A stretch of 13,643 nucleotides of DNA from Helcococcus bovis (GCF_046035435.1 NZ_JBFNFH010000030.1), one strand, 5' to 3'. Numbered from the stretch's first letter, positions 6,494 to 13,643 are shown. Notes: generated from the letters alone by a model not told the origin. A program made the numbers and translations.

Positions 6494-7972
6494 TTAATAA
6501 TTTTCTAAAACATAGTTTAATCTATTTAAGATACCTTCTTTTCCTAAAATCATAAAGATGTGAATCATTTCTGGTCCATGTTCTGAACCTGATAATGCTG
6601 ATCTTACTGGGAAGAATAATAATTTTCCTTTTATTCCAGTTTCCTTTTGGATCCTCTTCATAACAGATTTTGCTAGTTCTTCGTTCATCCCTTCATTTTC
6701 AACGATTTCTTTTAATGCTGTTAAAACTTTCTTTGCATCTTCTGAATTTATATTTTCTTTAACTTCATCATAAAATACACCATTATCGTAATCTGCGAAA
6801 ATAAATTCTGTTTGATTTACAATTTCTGAGAATTTATTTAATGATGTCTTAAATGTAGCTGCTATTTCTTCTAATTCTTCAATTGATTTATCTTCTGAAA
6901 TGTAACCAGCTTCAACTAAATATGGTTTTAATTCTACAGCTAATTCAGCATCTGATAATTCTTTGATATAATGGCTGTTTACCCAATCAAGTTTATCTTC
7001 ATCGAATACCCCACCTGATCTTGAAACTCTTTCAAAACTAAATTGTTCAACTAATTCATCATGTGAAAGTATTTCTTGATTTGTCTCTGGAGACCAACCA
7101 ACTAAAGCAATATAGTTTATTAAAGCATCTCTTAGATATCCCTTTTTCTTAAAGTCTTCAACTGATACATCAGCATTTCTCTTTGATAATTTCTTTTTAT
7201 CTCTTCCTAAAACTGTTGGAAGGTGAACATATGTTGGAGCTTCCCAACCCAATGCCTCATATAGATAAACGTGTTTTGGTGTTGATGAAACCCATTCATC
7301 ACCTCTTACAACGTGTGTAATTTTCATATCATGATCATCAACTACTACCGCAAAGTGGTATGTTGGGAATCCATCAGTTTTAATTAAAACTTGGTCATCC
7401 ATGTCATTTGTATTAATGCTTAAATGTCCCTTAATTGCATCATTAAATTGAATATCTTTATTTGCTGGTAATTTTAGTCTTACTACATGAGGTTCTCCTG
7501 CATCAACTCTTTTTTGAGCTTCTTCTTTTGATATACCTCTACATAATCCATCATATTTTGGCATTTTACCATCAGCTTTTTGTTGTTCTCTTAAGTTGTT
7601 TAGTCTATCTGCTGTACAGAAACAATAATAAGCTTTATCTTCTTCGATTAATTTCTTTATATGCTTATCATAAATTCCTTCTTTAACTCTATCAGATTGA
7701 ATATATGGACCATATTGTCCTTTTTCGTAAAGATTTCTATGTTCATCTAAGAATACACCTTCATCATAATCTAATCCTGCCCATTGCAATACTTCAATTA
7801 GATTTTCCAATGCACCGTCTACGTATCTTGTTCTATCTGTATCTTCAATTCTTAAAATAAATTTGCCTTTTTCATGTCTAGCAAATAAATAATTATATAA
7901 CGCTGTTCTAAGTCCTCCAATATGAACATATCCTGTTGGACTTGGTGCAAATCTTACTCTAACCTCTTTCAT
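6494..7972 (-). CDS. gltX: Glutamyl-tRNA synthetase
   Basis: A class I synthetase of 492 residues charging tRNA-Glu. The N-terminal motif APSPTGYVHIGGLRTAL holds the HIGH equivalent HIGG (17-20). KLSKR (261-265) is the KMSKS equivalent, in KKKLSKRNADVSVEDFKKKG. C117-x-C119-x24-C144 matches the spacing of the zinc-binding segment of bacterial GluRS, with Tyr140 as a possible fourth ligand. The rest is the helical anticodon-binding domain. The ATG follows TAGGAG seven bases upstream, 15 bases past the cdaR stop. Whether it is discriminating or also mischarges tRNA-Gln for the amidotransferase route cannot be told from the sequence by eye; no glnS or gat genes are in view. gltX next to cysS is common in Firmicutes, usually with cysE between them, which is missing here. 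Confidence 0.97.
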   Translation of the reverse strand: MKEVRVRFAPSPTGYVHIGGLRTALYNYLFARHEKGKFILRIEDTDRTRYVDGALENLIEVLQWAGLDYDEGVFLDEHRNLYEKGQYGPYIQSDRVKEGIYDKHIKKLIEEDKAYYCFCTADRLNNLREQQKADGKMPKYDGLCRGISKEEAQKRVDAGEPHVVRLKLPANKDIQFNDAIKGHLSINTNDMDDQVLIKTDGFPTYHFAVVVDDHDMKITHVVRGDEWVSSTPKHVYLYEALGWEAPTYVHLPTVLGRDKKKLSKRNADVSVEDFKKKGYLRDALINYIALVGWSPETNQEILSHDELVEQFSFERVSRSGGVFDEDKLDWVNSHYIKELSDAELAVELKPYLVEAGYISEDKSIEELEEIAATFKTSLNKFSEIVNQTEFIFADYDNGVFYDEVKENINSEDAKKVLTALKEIVENEGMNEELAKSVMKRIQKETGIKGKLLFFPVRSALSGSEHGPEMIHIFMILGKEGILNRLNYVLENY

Positions 7973-7987
7973 TTTAAACTCCTATTT

Positions 7988-8938
7988 TTATTCTTTTACT
8001 TCTTTCGTGGTTTCAATTTTTTTTATTTCTAAATCAACTGTGTAAGATGTTGTTGAATCTACTAATACAACATCCGTAGGCAAGCTAAGATTTACATTAA
8101 CTTTTCTACTTCCAGTAATATTTGACAAATCTATATCTTGAGTTTTAACACTTTCAATATTGTCGATAACGTCTTTAGGTCCTTTTATATATACTTTACT
8201 TTTACTTAATTTTGCATCTATTAATTTATATCCATTAGGTAGATTCCCTTTATTAGAAATAATTATGGATACTTCTTTTTGTTTAGAAACCATGGCATTA
8301 ATATTTACAAATTCTTGACCAAAAATTAATCCTTCTACTTTATTTCCTTCTGAATTTTCAGCATAAATTTCCTTATTAAGTGTAATATCATTTTCTAAAT
8401 TTGACAAGTCTAGTTTAACATAAACATTGCTTATACTATCAACATTTGCTCTTGACCCTCTAACAGTAATTTTTTCAGGGGTTACTTTAGTTGACTCCAA
8501 AATATAATCAGACTGCAACTTAGATTCATTTTTAACCTTAACAATAAAATCTTTTGTAATAATTTTTTCTACATTTACATCTAAAGTTCTAGGAGCCTCA
8601 TCAATTTTTATCCCCTCTGGTAATGTGTAACTTAAGTTTACTTTATTACGTCCTTCTTTCATATTTGTTAAATCAGCTGAAATAATTATATGTTGTGGTG
8701 TAATACTAATTATATTTGATCTTTTTCCAGAAATAGATACATCTAAATTTTTCACTATATCCTGATTTAAAATCAATCCTTTTTGATCTAATTTTCCCAA
8801 GTTTTCATATATAATAGGAACACTACTTATTCTTGTACTTACTGTCGGATTTTCATTTGCAATTATAAACGCCCATAAAACTATAGCTATAAAAAGAGAT
8901 AATAATTTTATTTTCCAATTTTTTTTAATTATTTCCAT
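7988..8938 (-). CDS. cdaR: YbbR-domain protein, CdaA regulator
   Basis: A membrane-anchored extracytoplasmic protein. One N-terminal helix (about 10-28, KLLSLFIAIVLWAFIIA) follows a short basic segment. I see three YbbR-type beta-rich repeats of about 85-90 residues, each with a V-x-V-x-G core followed by an Ile/Val-rich segment (for example LDVSISGKRSNI, ITVRGSRANV, VYIKGPKDVI). In B. subtilis and Listeria the equivalent protein binds CdaA at the membrane and modulates c-di-AMP synthesis; that role is inferred here from adjacency. Start: ATG 8936-8938 has GGAG six bases upstream. Two candidates further upstream, GTG 8948-8950 and ATG 8942-8944, lack proper spacing. The chosen start overlaps the end of cdaA by 14 bases, so the two should be made in step. 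Some homologues have four repeats; three gives a rather short member. Confidence 0.9.
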   Translation of the reverse strand: MEIIKKNWKIKLLSLFIAIVLWAFIIANENPTVSTRISSVPIIYENLGKLDQKGLILNQDIVKNLDVSISGKRSNIISITPQHIIISADLTNMKEGRNKVNLSYTLPEGIKIDEAPRTLDVNVEKIITKDFIVKVKNESKLQSDYILESTKVTPEKITVRGSRANVDSISNVYVKLDLSNLENDITLNKEIYAENSEGNKVEGLIFGQEFVNINAMVSKQKEVSIIISNKGNLPNGYKLIDAKLSKSKVYIKGPKDVIDNIESVKTQDIDLSNITGSRKVNVNLSLPTDVVLVDSTTSYTVDLEIKKIETTKEVKE

Positions 8939-9761
8939 TTTCATCTCCACTTGTTATTTTTTTAAATATAGTATTATCACTTTCAACGAATAATTTATTA
9001 AGTGTATTTTTTAGTGTTTCACTATCTATATGTCTAGATATACTTGAATTTTGAACTGTTGTTATAATACCTGTTTCTTCAGAAACAACTATTATAAATG
9101 CATCAGATTTTTCACTCATTCCAAGTGCAGCTCTATGTCTTGTACCTAATTCTTTAGAAATGGAATTATTGGATGAAAGTGGTAAAAAGCATCCTGCAGC
9201 AACTATTTTTTCATCTTTTATAATAACAGCTCCATCATGTAAAGGTGAATTTGGGAAAAATAAATTTATAATTAATTCACTTGAAATTTCTGAATTAAGC
9301 ATTGTACCCGTTTCTACAATATCTGCTAATCCAACTCCATTTTCTATAACAATCAATGCTCCTATTTTTTGCCTTGATAATGATGCCACTGCATTTACTA
9401 TCTCTTCAGTTTTAAAATTAATTTGCTGAGTTTTCAATTTCACTATAGATGTAAAAATACTATTTGATCTACCAAGTTTTTCAAATGCTCGTCTTAATTC
9501 AGGTTGGAATACTACAATTATTAATACAACCCCTACTGTAAATACACTTGAAATCAACCAATTAACAGTATATAAATTTAATAATATACTTATTCTAGAA
9601 AAAATAAGTATTAAAAATAATCCTTTTAATAGCTGCGCTGCTCTAGTTTCTCTAACTAACATAATAACTTTATAAATAATAAACGTCATAACTAGAACAT
9701 CGATAATATCAGTCATCTTTATAGTCATAAAAGCTATTTTTAATTCATTTAAAAATTCCAA
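8925..9761 (-). CDS. cdaA: Membrane diadenylate cyclase CdaA (c-di-AMP synthase)
   Basis: Makes c-di-AMP from two ATP at the membrane. Three N-terminal helices (about 20-95) lead into a DAC domain. The catalytic DGA (176-178, in SPLHDGAVI) and RHR (208-210, in GTRHRAALG) are intact. The family segments ETRAAQLLKG and FQPELRRAFEKLGR are also present. c-di-AMP controls potassium and osmolyte transport and cell-wall homeostasis in Gram-positives. Start: a TTG at 9759-9761 has a near-perfect AAAGGTGGTG binding site five bases upstream. The in-frame ATG at 9777-9779 has none and would lie where I place the transcription start, so I prefer the TTG. cdaR follows with a 14-base overlap. The usual third partner, glmM, is not downstream; gltX takes that position. 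Confidence 0.93.
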   Translation of the reverse strand: MEFLNELKIAFMTIKMTDIIDVLVMTFIIYKVIMLVRETRAAQLLKGLFLILIFSRISILLNLYTVNWLISSVFTVGVVLIIVVFQPELRRAFEKLGRSNSIFTSIVKLKTQQINFKTEEIVNAVASLSRQKIGALIVIENGVGLADIVETGTMLNSEISSELIINLFFPNSPLHDGAVIIKDEKIVAAGCFLPLSSNNSISKELGTRHRAALGMSEKSDAFIIVVSEETGIITTVQNSSISRHIDSETLKNTLNKLFVESDNTIFKKITSGDENGNN

Positions 9762-9785
9762 AATTACACCACCTTTCATCTTTAT

Positions 9786-9791
9786 ATTTTA
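9786..9791 (-). promoter_or_regulatory. Possible -10 element of the cdaA operon
   Basis: TAAAAT on the minus strand sits between the preceding terminator and cdaA. It would start transcription near 9779, leaving about 18 bases of leader that contain the AAAGGTGGTG binding site before the TTG start. No convincing -35 is seen 16-18 bases away, only a T-rich stretch. The operon needs some promoter here if the terminator at 9819-9865 is efficient. Confidence 0.3.
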
Positions 9792-9818
9792 ACATATTTT
9801 TAAATAAGAAAAAAGGAA

Positions 9819-9865
9819 TGAAAAAAATAAATGAGTTTACTTTTCATTAAATAAACCCATTCATT
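9819..9865 (-). terminator. Intrinsic terminator after the C39-like gene
   Basis: On the minus strand, AATGAATGGGTTTA (9852-9865) pairs over 14 bp, with two G/T pairs, with TAAACTCATTTATT (9826-9839) around a 12-base loop, and a T-run follows (9820-9827). It lies eight bases past the stop codon and separates the ABC-F operon from the cdaA operon. Confidence 0.75.
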
Positions 9866-9873
9866 ATAACTAA

Positions 9874-10908
9874 TTAATTTTTCCCTATTGAATAGAATAA
9901 TTTTGATTGTGAAAATATCCTATCAAAATCCCATTCTTTATTTGTATTTTCATATGAATTAACATCATAAATCAAAAACTTACCATTTTCTTTTTTTTCT
10001 GATATTACGATATAATGTCCTGATGATTGTGTAAAATCTCCTATTTCATTATTCACTACAAGGGCTACTATAACTCTTCCTTTTTCCAATTGTGATTCAA
10101 CACTTTCTTTACTTAAAGGAATTTCAAAACCAGATAATCCTAAATCAGAACTTCCTTGTGTAAATAGTCCATATTCTCCACCTGATCTTGTATATAATCC
10201 AAGTTTATTCATTCTTTGCGCCATTTCAAAAGGTGTAATAGAAGAATCTCCAGTGAATGAAGAATATATCATTGATAAAGTTGTAGGTCCACAACCTGAT
10301 AAAGCAATATATTGATTATCCACTTTATCTGATCCCCATCTTATATCCCATTGATTTAAGTAATTTAACTTAACTTTTCTATCAAATTCTTTAGAATTTT
10401 CTAAATCTTTAGATACATCTTTTATTTCTGAATCATCATTTTTATAATCTTGATATTGCAAAACTGTTGTTTTTGACTCAGGATATAGTTCAATCTTTCG
10501 TTTTAAGCTTTCATCAAGATTCTTTATTCTATCATTTAAATCTTTTTCAGAAAATGTAATATCTGCAAATGGATTTATTATTTTACCTTTATTTGCTCTC
10601 ACTGTCCCATTTATACTCTCGATATTTATATTTCCTAATTTTCTTGTTTCTCCATCTTTTTTAGAATTTTTATTATCGAAATTTTTAATATTTTCTTTAG
10701 AACTTTCTGTTTTGTTCTCCAATTTCGTTTCAACCCTTTCATTATTTTTACTATTTTCGTTATTTGAAAATCTTAAAAATAATGTCCTTACAGCAAAAAC
10801 AACAGAAATAAATAATAAAAATATCAAAATCAGTTTTATTATGATAAAATGTTTTCTTGTTTTTTTTCTATTTAATTGTCTTCTTCTTTTATTAAGATCA
10901 TTATTCAT
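9874..10908 (-). CDS. Membrane-anchored C39-like (papain-fold) peptidase domain protein
   Basis: A 344-residue protein with a strongly basic N-terminus (KRRRQLNRKKTRKH), one membrane helix at about 21-41, an Asn/Lys/Glu-rich linker to about 90, a charged middle region and a C-terminal domain at about 180-344. That domain resembles the Peptidase_C39_2 family: LNYLNQWDIRW, then SGCGPTTLSM with likely nucleophile C206, GHYIVI with H298, and YDVNS with D315. This gives the Cys-His-Asp order of papain-fold peptidases. The positive-inside rule puts the domain outside the cell. The target is unknown; wall-peptide or surface-protein cleavage is a guess. The ATG at 10906-10908 has GAAGG six bases upstream and overlaps the DUF3783-like gene by eight bases, so translation is probably coupled. 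It could also be a non-catalytic binding domain, though the triad looks intact. Confidence 0.8.
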   Translation of the reverse strand: MNNDLNKRRRQLNRKKTRKHFIIIKLILIFLLFISVVFAVRTLFLRFSNNENSKNNERVETKLENKTESSKENIKNFDNKNSKKDGETRKLGNINIESINGTVRANKGKIINPFADITFSEKDLNDRIKNLDESLKRKIELYPESKTTVLQYQDYKNDDSEIKDVSKDLENSKEFDRKVKLNYLNQWDIRWGSDKVDNQYIALSGCGPTTLSMIYSSFTGDSSITPFEMAQRMNKLGLYTRSGGEYGLFTQGSSDLGLSGFEIPLSKESVESQLEKGRVIVALVVNNEIGDFTQSSGHYIVISEKKENGKFLIYDVNSYENTNKEWDFDRIFSQSKLFYSIGKN

Positions 10909-11482
10909 GTTTACCTTCTAAACTATTAACTTTAATTGATAATTTATTATGAATTTCCTTAATTTCACTAAAATCAAATTCTTGAGGATTCATAAATTTT
11001 TTTGCCTGCACCATAATTTCAAGTAATTCATCATCAAAAATCCCATTTTCTCTAAGAATTTCAGCTTTTTTCATAGATCTTCTAAGATTTGTAAATAATG
11101 TCATAACTAAATGTTCTTTTTTATTTTCAACAAGAAGGGTCCTCAATTTCCATTTTAAATTTGTTTGAGTTAGTATGGCTTTATTTGCAAAATATAGTTT
11201 TTTACGTTTTAATTCATCAATAAATTTATAAAGTTCATCCTTTATAATATTTACAAATAATAAAAATTCTATATCAATTTTTTCCGATTTTTCATCTATA
11301 CAATTAGAAATATTATTTGATAAAAGATTTTCTATTTCACAATTAAGCTGATTATCCAAAACTTCTATAACTCTGTAATTGTATTTATTTGCCTGTTCTA
11401 TAAGTGATTTATATCTTTTATTTTTTATACCATATATCAAAATAATCTTTTCATTATTATCTAAAATATTTTTTTCTGTCAA
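10901..11482 (-). CDS. DUF3783-domain-like protein of unknown function
   Basis: A 193-residue, probably cytoplasmic protein with no signal peptide or membrane helix. The first 45 residues (EKIILIYGI, then a helix, then RVIEVLD) look like an alternating beta/alpha segment. About 95-125 contains KAILTQTNLKWKLRTLL and the NKKEHLVM stretch, matching my memory of the DUF3783 pattern (K-A-x-L-T, N-x-x-W, L-x-x-E, E-H). The C-terminal 70 residues are charged and helical. No catalytic site is evident and I assign no function. The start is TTG 11480-11482 with GGGGA seven bases upstream, 13 bases after the ABC-F stop. Its 3' end overlaps the start of the C39-like gene by eight bases, suggesting the two products act together or at fixed ratio. 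Confidence 0.75.
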   Translation of the reverse strand: MTEKNILDNNEKIILIYGIKNKRYKSLIEQANKYNYRVIEVLDNQLNCEIENLLSNNISNCIDEKSEKIDIEFLLFVNIIKDELYKFIDELKRKKLYFANKAILTQTNLKWKLRTLLVENKKEHLVMTLFTNLRRSMKKAEILRENGIFDDELLEIMVQAKKFMNPQEFDFSEIKEIHNKLSIKVNSLEGKHE

Positions 11483-11495
11483 AATATCCCCATTC

Positions 11496-13085
11496 TTATT
11501 TTACGTATTTTTCAATATATTCATCATATGTTATTCTTTCATCTCTATATGATCCATCATCAAAAATTTCAATAATCCTATTTGCAATAGAATTTACAAA
11601 TTGATGGTCTAATGAAGTAAATAACAAGTTACCTTTGTAGCTTATTAATCCATTATTAACTGATTCGATACTTTCCAAGTCCAAGTGATTAGTTGGTTGA
11701 TCTAAAATAATTAAATTTGCTGGTTCAACCATCATCTTAGCAAACATCATTCTTACTTTTTCTCCCCCAGATAAAACTGAAGATTGTTTGTATACTTCAT
11801 CACCTGAAAATAGCATTTTCCCTAAAAATCCTCTTATAAAAAATTCTGATTGGTCTTTTGAATATTGCCTCAACCAGTCTACTAAATTATATGGATTTTC
11901 TTCAAAATATTCTGAGTTATCTTTTGGAAAATATTCTGTAGTAATAGTCTGTCCCCATTTAAATGAATCATCTCCATCAATATTTCCTTTTGCAATTAAA
12001 TCAAAGAATTTACTTATAGCTATTTCATTTCCTATGAAACCAATTTTATCATTTTTTTCTACTCTAAATGACATATTATCTATCAATTTTTTACCATTTT
12101 CTTCTATTGAAAGATTTTCAACATTAAGAATTTCATTTCCTGGTTCTCTAGACAATGTAAATCCAACAAATGGATATCTTCTTGTTGAAGGTTGAATGTC
12201 ATCAAGTGTAATTTTATCTAATAATTTTTTTCTAGATGTTGCTTGTTTTGATTTTGATTTATTCGCAGAGAATCGTTGAATAAATTCTTTTAATTCTTTA
12301 ACTTTTTCTTCTTTTTTCTTATTCTCATCCTTAGCCATCTTTAATGCTAATTGTGATGATTCATACCAGAAATCATAATTACCTGTAAACATTTTAATTC
12401 TTGAAAAGTCGATATCTACCATTACTGTACATACTTCATTTAAGAAATATCTATCGTGAGATACAACTATAACTATCCCCTCAAAATTAATTAAAAATTC
12501 TTGTAACCATAATACCGCCCTCAAATCAATACCATTTGTAGGTTCGTCAAGTAAAAGTACATCTGGCTTTCCAAATAGTGCTTGAGCTAATAAAACTTTA
12601 ATTTTATCAGATTCTTTCAATTCGCTCATTAACATATAGTGCATTGAAACATCTATTCCTAATCCTTGTAATAATGTTGATGCCTCTGATTCTGATTCAT
12701 ATCCACCCATTTCAGCGTATTCTGCTTCTAATTCTGCTGCTCTCATTCCATCTTCATCAGAAAAATCTTCCTTCATGTAAATAGCTTCTTTTTCTTTTGC
12801 AATTTCATATAATTTCGCATTTCCCATTAACACCGTATCTAACACTTGATATTCTTCAAATGCATAGTGATCTTGGTTTAATTTACTTAATCTAACATTT
12901 TTAGGATAAGAAACATTTCCTTTCGTTGGTTCTTTTTCTCCAGATAAAACCTTTAAAAATGTTGATTTACCTGCTCCATTTGCCCCTATTATTCCATAAC
13001 AATTTCCTGGTGTAAAAATTAAATCTACATCTTCAAATAATTTTTTATCAGGAAATATTAAACTTAAATTATTAACTGTAATCAT
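11496..13085 (-). CDS. ABC-F family ATPase (YkpA/YbiT-like) with degenerate second site
   Basis: A soluble protein of 529 residues with two ATPase domains and no membrane segments, so an ABC-F translation factor rather than a transporter. Domain 1: Walker A GANGAGKS (34-41), Walker B LLLDEP with D180/E181, switch H210 in VSHDR, and signature replaced by MSELKESDK (153-161). The linker is charged and helical (about 245-300). Domain 2: signature LSGGEK (438-443) is canonical. The Walker A position reads GNEIAISKF (352-360) without the GK[S/T]; Walker B is LDQP with Gln463 for Glu; the switch His is Leu492 in TSLDHQF. All defects fall on one composite site. ABC-F proteins act at the ribosomal E site; this subgroup is not clearly tied to antibiotic resistance. 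ATG 13083-13085 follows AAGGAG. It is the first gene of its operon. Confidence 0.92.
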   Translation of the reverse strand: MITVNNLSLIFPDKKLFEDVDLIFTPGNCYGIIGANGAGKSTFLKVLSGEKEPTKGNVSYPKNVRLSKLNQDHYAFEEYQVLDTVLMGNAKLYEIAKEKEAIYMKEDFSDEDGMRAAELEAEYAEMGGYESESEASTLLQGLGIDVSMHYMLMSELKESDKIKVLLAQALFGKPDVLLLDEPTNGIDLRAVLWLQEFLINFEGIVIVVSHDRYFLNEVCTVMVDIDFSRIKMFTGNYDFWYESSQLALKMAKDENKKKEEKVKELKEFIQRFSANKSKSKQATSRKKLLDKITLDDIQPSTRRYPFVGFTLSREPGNEILNVENLSIEENGKKLIDNMSFRVEKNDKIGFIGNEIAISKFFDLIAKGNIDGDDSFKWGQTITTEYFPKDNSEYFEENPYNLVDWLRQYSKDQSEFFIRGFLGKMLFSGDEVYKQSSVLSGGEKVRMMFAKMMVEPANLIILDQPTNHLDLESIESVNNGLISYKGNLLFTSLDHQFVNSIANRIIEIFDDGSYRDERITYDEYIEKYVK

Positions 13086-13118
13086 CTTAACTCCTTAAAT
13101 AACACTTACTCATTATCA

Positions 13119-13147
13119 ATTATATATATGACTATAAAAATAATCAA
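13119..13147 (-). promoter_or_regulatory. Promoter of the ABC-F operon
   Basis: The minus-strand -35 TTGATT (13142-13147) and a perfect -10 TATAAT (13119-13124) have 17-base spacing. The leader would be about 25-30 bases and contains AAGGAG before the ATG. It is back-to-back with the plus-strand promoter at 13151-13179, only three bases separating the two -35 elements. Confidence 0.7.
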
Positions 13148-13150
13148 TAC

Positions 13151-13179
13151 TTGCAGAATTTCTATTAATAAAATATACT
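13151..13179 (+). promoter_or_regulatory. Promoter of the divergent small membrane-protein gene
   Basis: TTGCAG (13151-13156) and TATACT (13174-13179) are 17 bases apart on the plus strand. The start point near 13186 would fall at or just inside the GAGGTG binding site (13186-13191), so the leader is very short. Since it sits back-to-back with the ABC-F promoter, polymerase binding at one could interfere with the other. Confidence 0.5.
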
Positions 13180-13195
13180 TGATTTGAGGTGAAAT

Positions 13196-13594
13196 ATGAA
13201 AATATATAAAAGAAAATTATCATCATTTATAATATCATTCTTTTTAAATATTATTGCATGCTTTGTATTTTTTATTTTAATAGCTAACTTTATAGATCTA
13301 ACTTATGCGATTATTTCAACATTTGTAATATATTCAATTTTAATGTTTTTTAATTTTGTTATAAATAATTACTACTTTACATTAGAAAGGAATATTTTTA
13401 GAAAATATAAAGCAAAAAAATTAATTTTTGAATATGATATTAGTAAATTTAAAATTAAAAAAGAGCTAAATAAAGGTATTATAGGGTATTCAGACATGAA
13501 TATACTTATAGGAAACCACATAATCAACTGTTCATTGCTTGATTTAACAACTTTTGAAATGATGTATAGAGATTTGTCGCTGATTAGAAAATAA
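13196..13594 (+). CDS. Small membrane protein of unknown function, two helices plus cytoplasmic tail
   Basis: A 132-residue protein I do not recognise with certainty. After a basic start (MKIYKRKLS) come two membrane helices (about 9-31 and 36-58) joined by a short turn, so both ends should be cytoplasmic. The remaining 75 residues are basic and beta-prone (NYYFTLERNIFRKYKAKKL, then FEYDISKFKIKKEL). This layout resembles YcxB-like or bacterial PH-domain proteins, but that is an impression from pattern, not a firm assignment. The ATG at 13196 has GAGGTG four bases upstream and a plausible promoter at 13151-13179. It is the only protein gene on the plus strand here and is divergent from the ABC-F gene. 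It is very AT-rich, like its surroundings, so nothing suggests recent transfer. Confidence 0.75.
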   Translation: MKIYKRKLSSFIISFFLNIIACFVFFILIANFIDLTYAIISTFVIYSILMFFNFVINNYYFTLERNIFRKYKAKKLIFEYDISKFKIKKELNKGIIGYSDMNILIGNHIINCSLLDLTTFEMMYRDLSLIRK

Positions 13595-13601
13595 AATATA
13601 A

Positions 13602-13625
13602 AAAATAAGTGATATAACTTATTTT
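13602..13625 (+). terminator. Weak A/T-rich hairpin after the small membrane-protein gene
   Basis: AAAATAAGT (13602-13610) pairs with ACTTATTTT (13617-13625) around GATATA, eight bases past the stop. The stem has only one G/C pair and the T-run is just the end of the right arm, so termination would be weak. A TATAAT at 13630-13635 follows it closely, so the segment could equally belong to a promoter for a gene beyond the window. Confidence 0.35.
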
Positions 13626-13643
13626 ATGATATAATTATTTTAA

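Noticed and set aside
7973..7987. Possible T-box or other leader before gltX
   Set aside because: Only 15 bases separate cdaR from gltX, enough for the binding site and nothing more.
9160..9429. Plus-strand open frame of 89 codons opposite cdaA
   Set aside because: It is antisense to the intact DAC catalytic domain, with no ribosome binding site seen and no recognisable product.
11788..12195. Plus-strand open frame of 135 codons opposite the ABC-F gene
   Set aside because: It is a shadow of a well-supported ABC-F coding region.
13628..13643. TATAAT at 13630-13635 as a promoter for a gene beyond the window
   Set aside because: No clear -35 is seen at proper spacing, and in such AT-rich DNA the hexamer alone is weak evidence.

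Overview
The window looks like chromosomal core DNA from a very AT-rich, low-GC Gram-positive anaerobe. The evidence is very AT-rich coding sequence, AAGGAGG-type ribosome binding sites, a CdaA/CdaR c-di-AMP pair, a BmrCD-like ABC exporter and a tRNA-Cys of Firmicutes type. A Tissierellia/Peptoniphilaceae-like member of the Clostridia would fit, but the sequence alone does not fix the genus. Nine intact protein genes lie on the minus strand; one tRNA gene and one small membrane-protein gene lie on the plus strand. I see no integrase, transposase, CRISPR array, rRNA or obvious mobile element.

Layout, read in the direction of minus-strand transcription (high to low coordinates). (1) 13085-9874: an ABC-F ATPase, a DUF3783-like protein and a membrane-anchored C39-like papain-fold protein. 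They are packed with a 13-base gap and an 8-base overlap, start from a good promoter at 13119-13147 and end at a hairpin terminator at 9819-9865. (2) 9761-4365: cdaA, cdaR, gltX, cysS and rlmB, with gaps of at most 15 bases or short overlaps, ending at a 27-bp-stem hairpin at 4298-4356. This joins c-di-AMP signalling to two aminoacyl-tRNA synthetases and a 23S rRNA methyltransferase. There is no room for a T-box leader before gltX or cysS. (3) 4071-243: the two subunits of a heterodimeric ABC exporter (587 and 693 residues, BmrC- and BmrD-like), overlapping by 17 bases and ending at a long bidirectional-looking hairpin at 178-243. Beyond it lies what looks like the frameshifted remnant of an unidentified gene running off the window edge.

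On the plus strand, tRNA-Cys(GCA) at 4165-4238 has its own promoter and terminator. Its promoter overlaps that of the divergent exporter operon in an AT-rich palindrome. At the right end, a 132-residue two-helix membrane protein is transcribed divergently from the ABC-F gene.

The most striking protein-level signal is asymmetry in both ABC systems. In the exporter, all degenerate ATPase residues fall on one composite nucleotide site, as in known heterodimeric exporters. In the ABC-F protein, the second nucleotide-binding domain lacks the Walker A lysine, the catalytic glutamate and the switch histidine, and the first domain has a degenerate signature. This predicts a single-active-site ABC-F, which is less usual. 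The least explained genes are the DUF3783-like/C39-like pair and the divergent small membrane protein.
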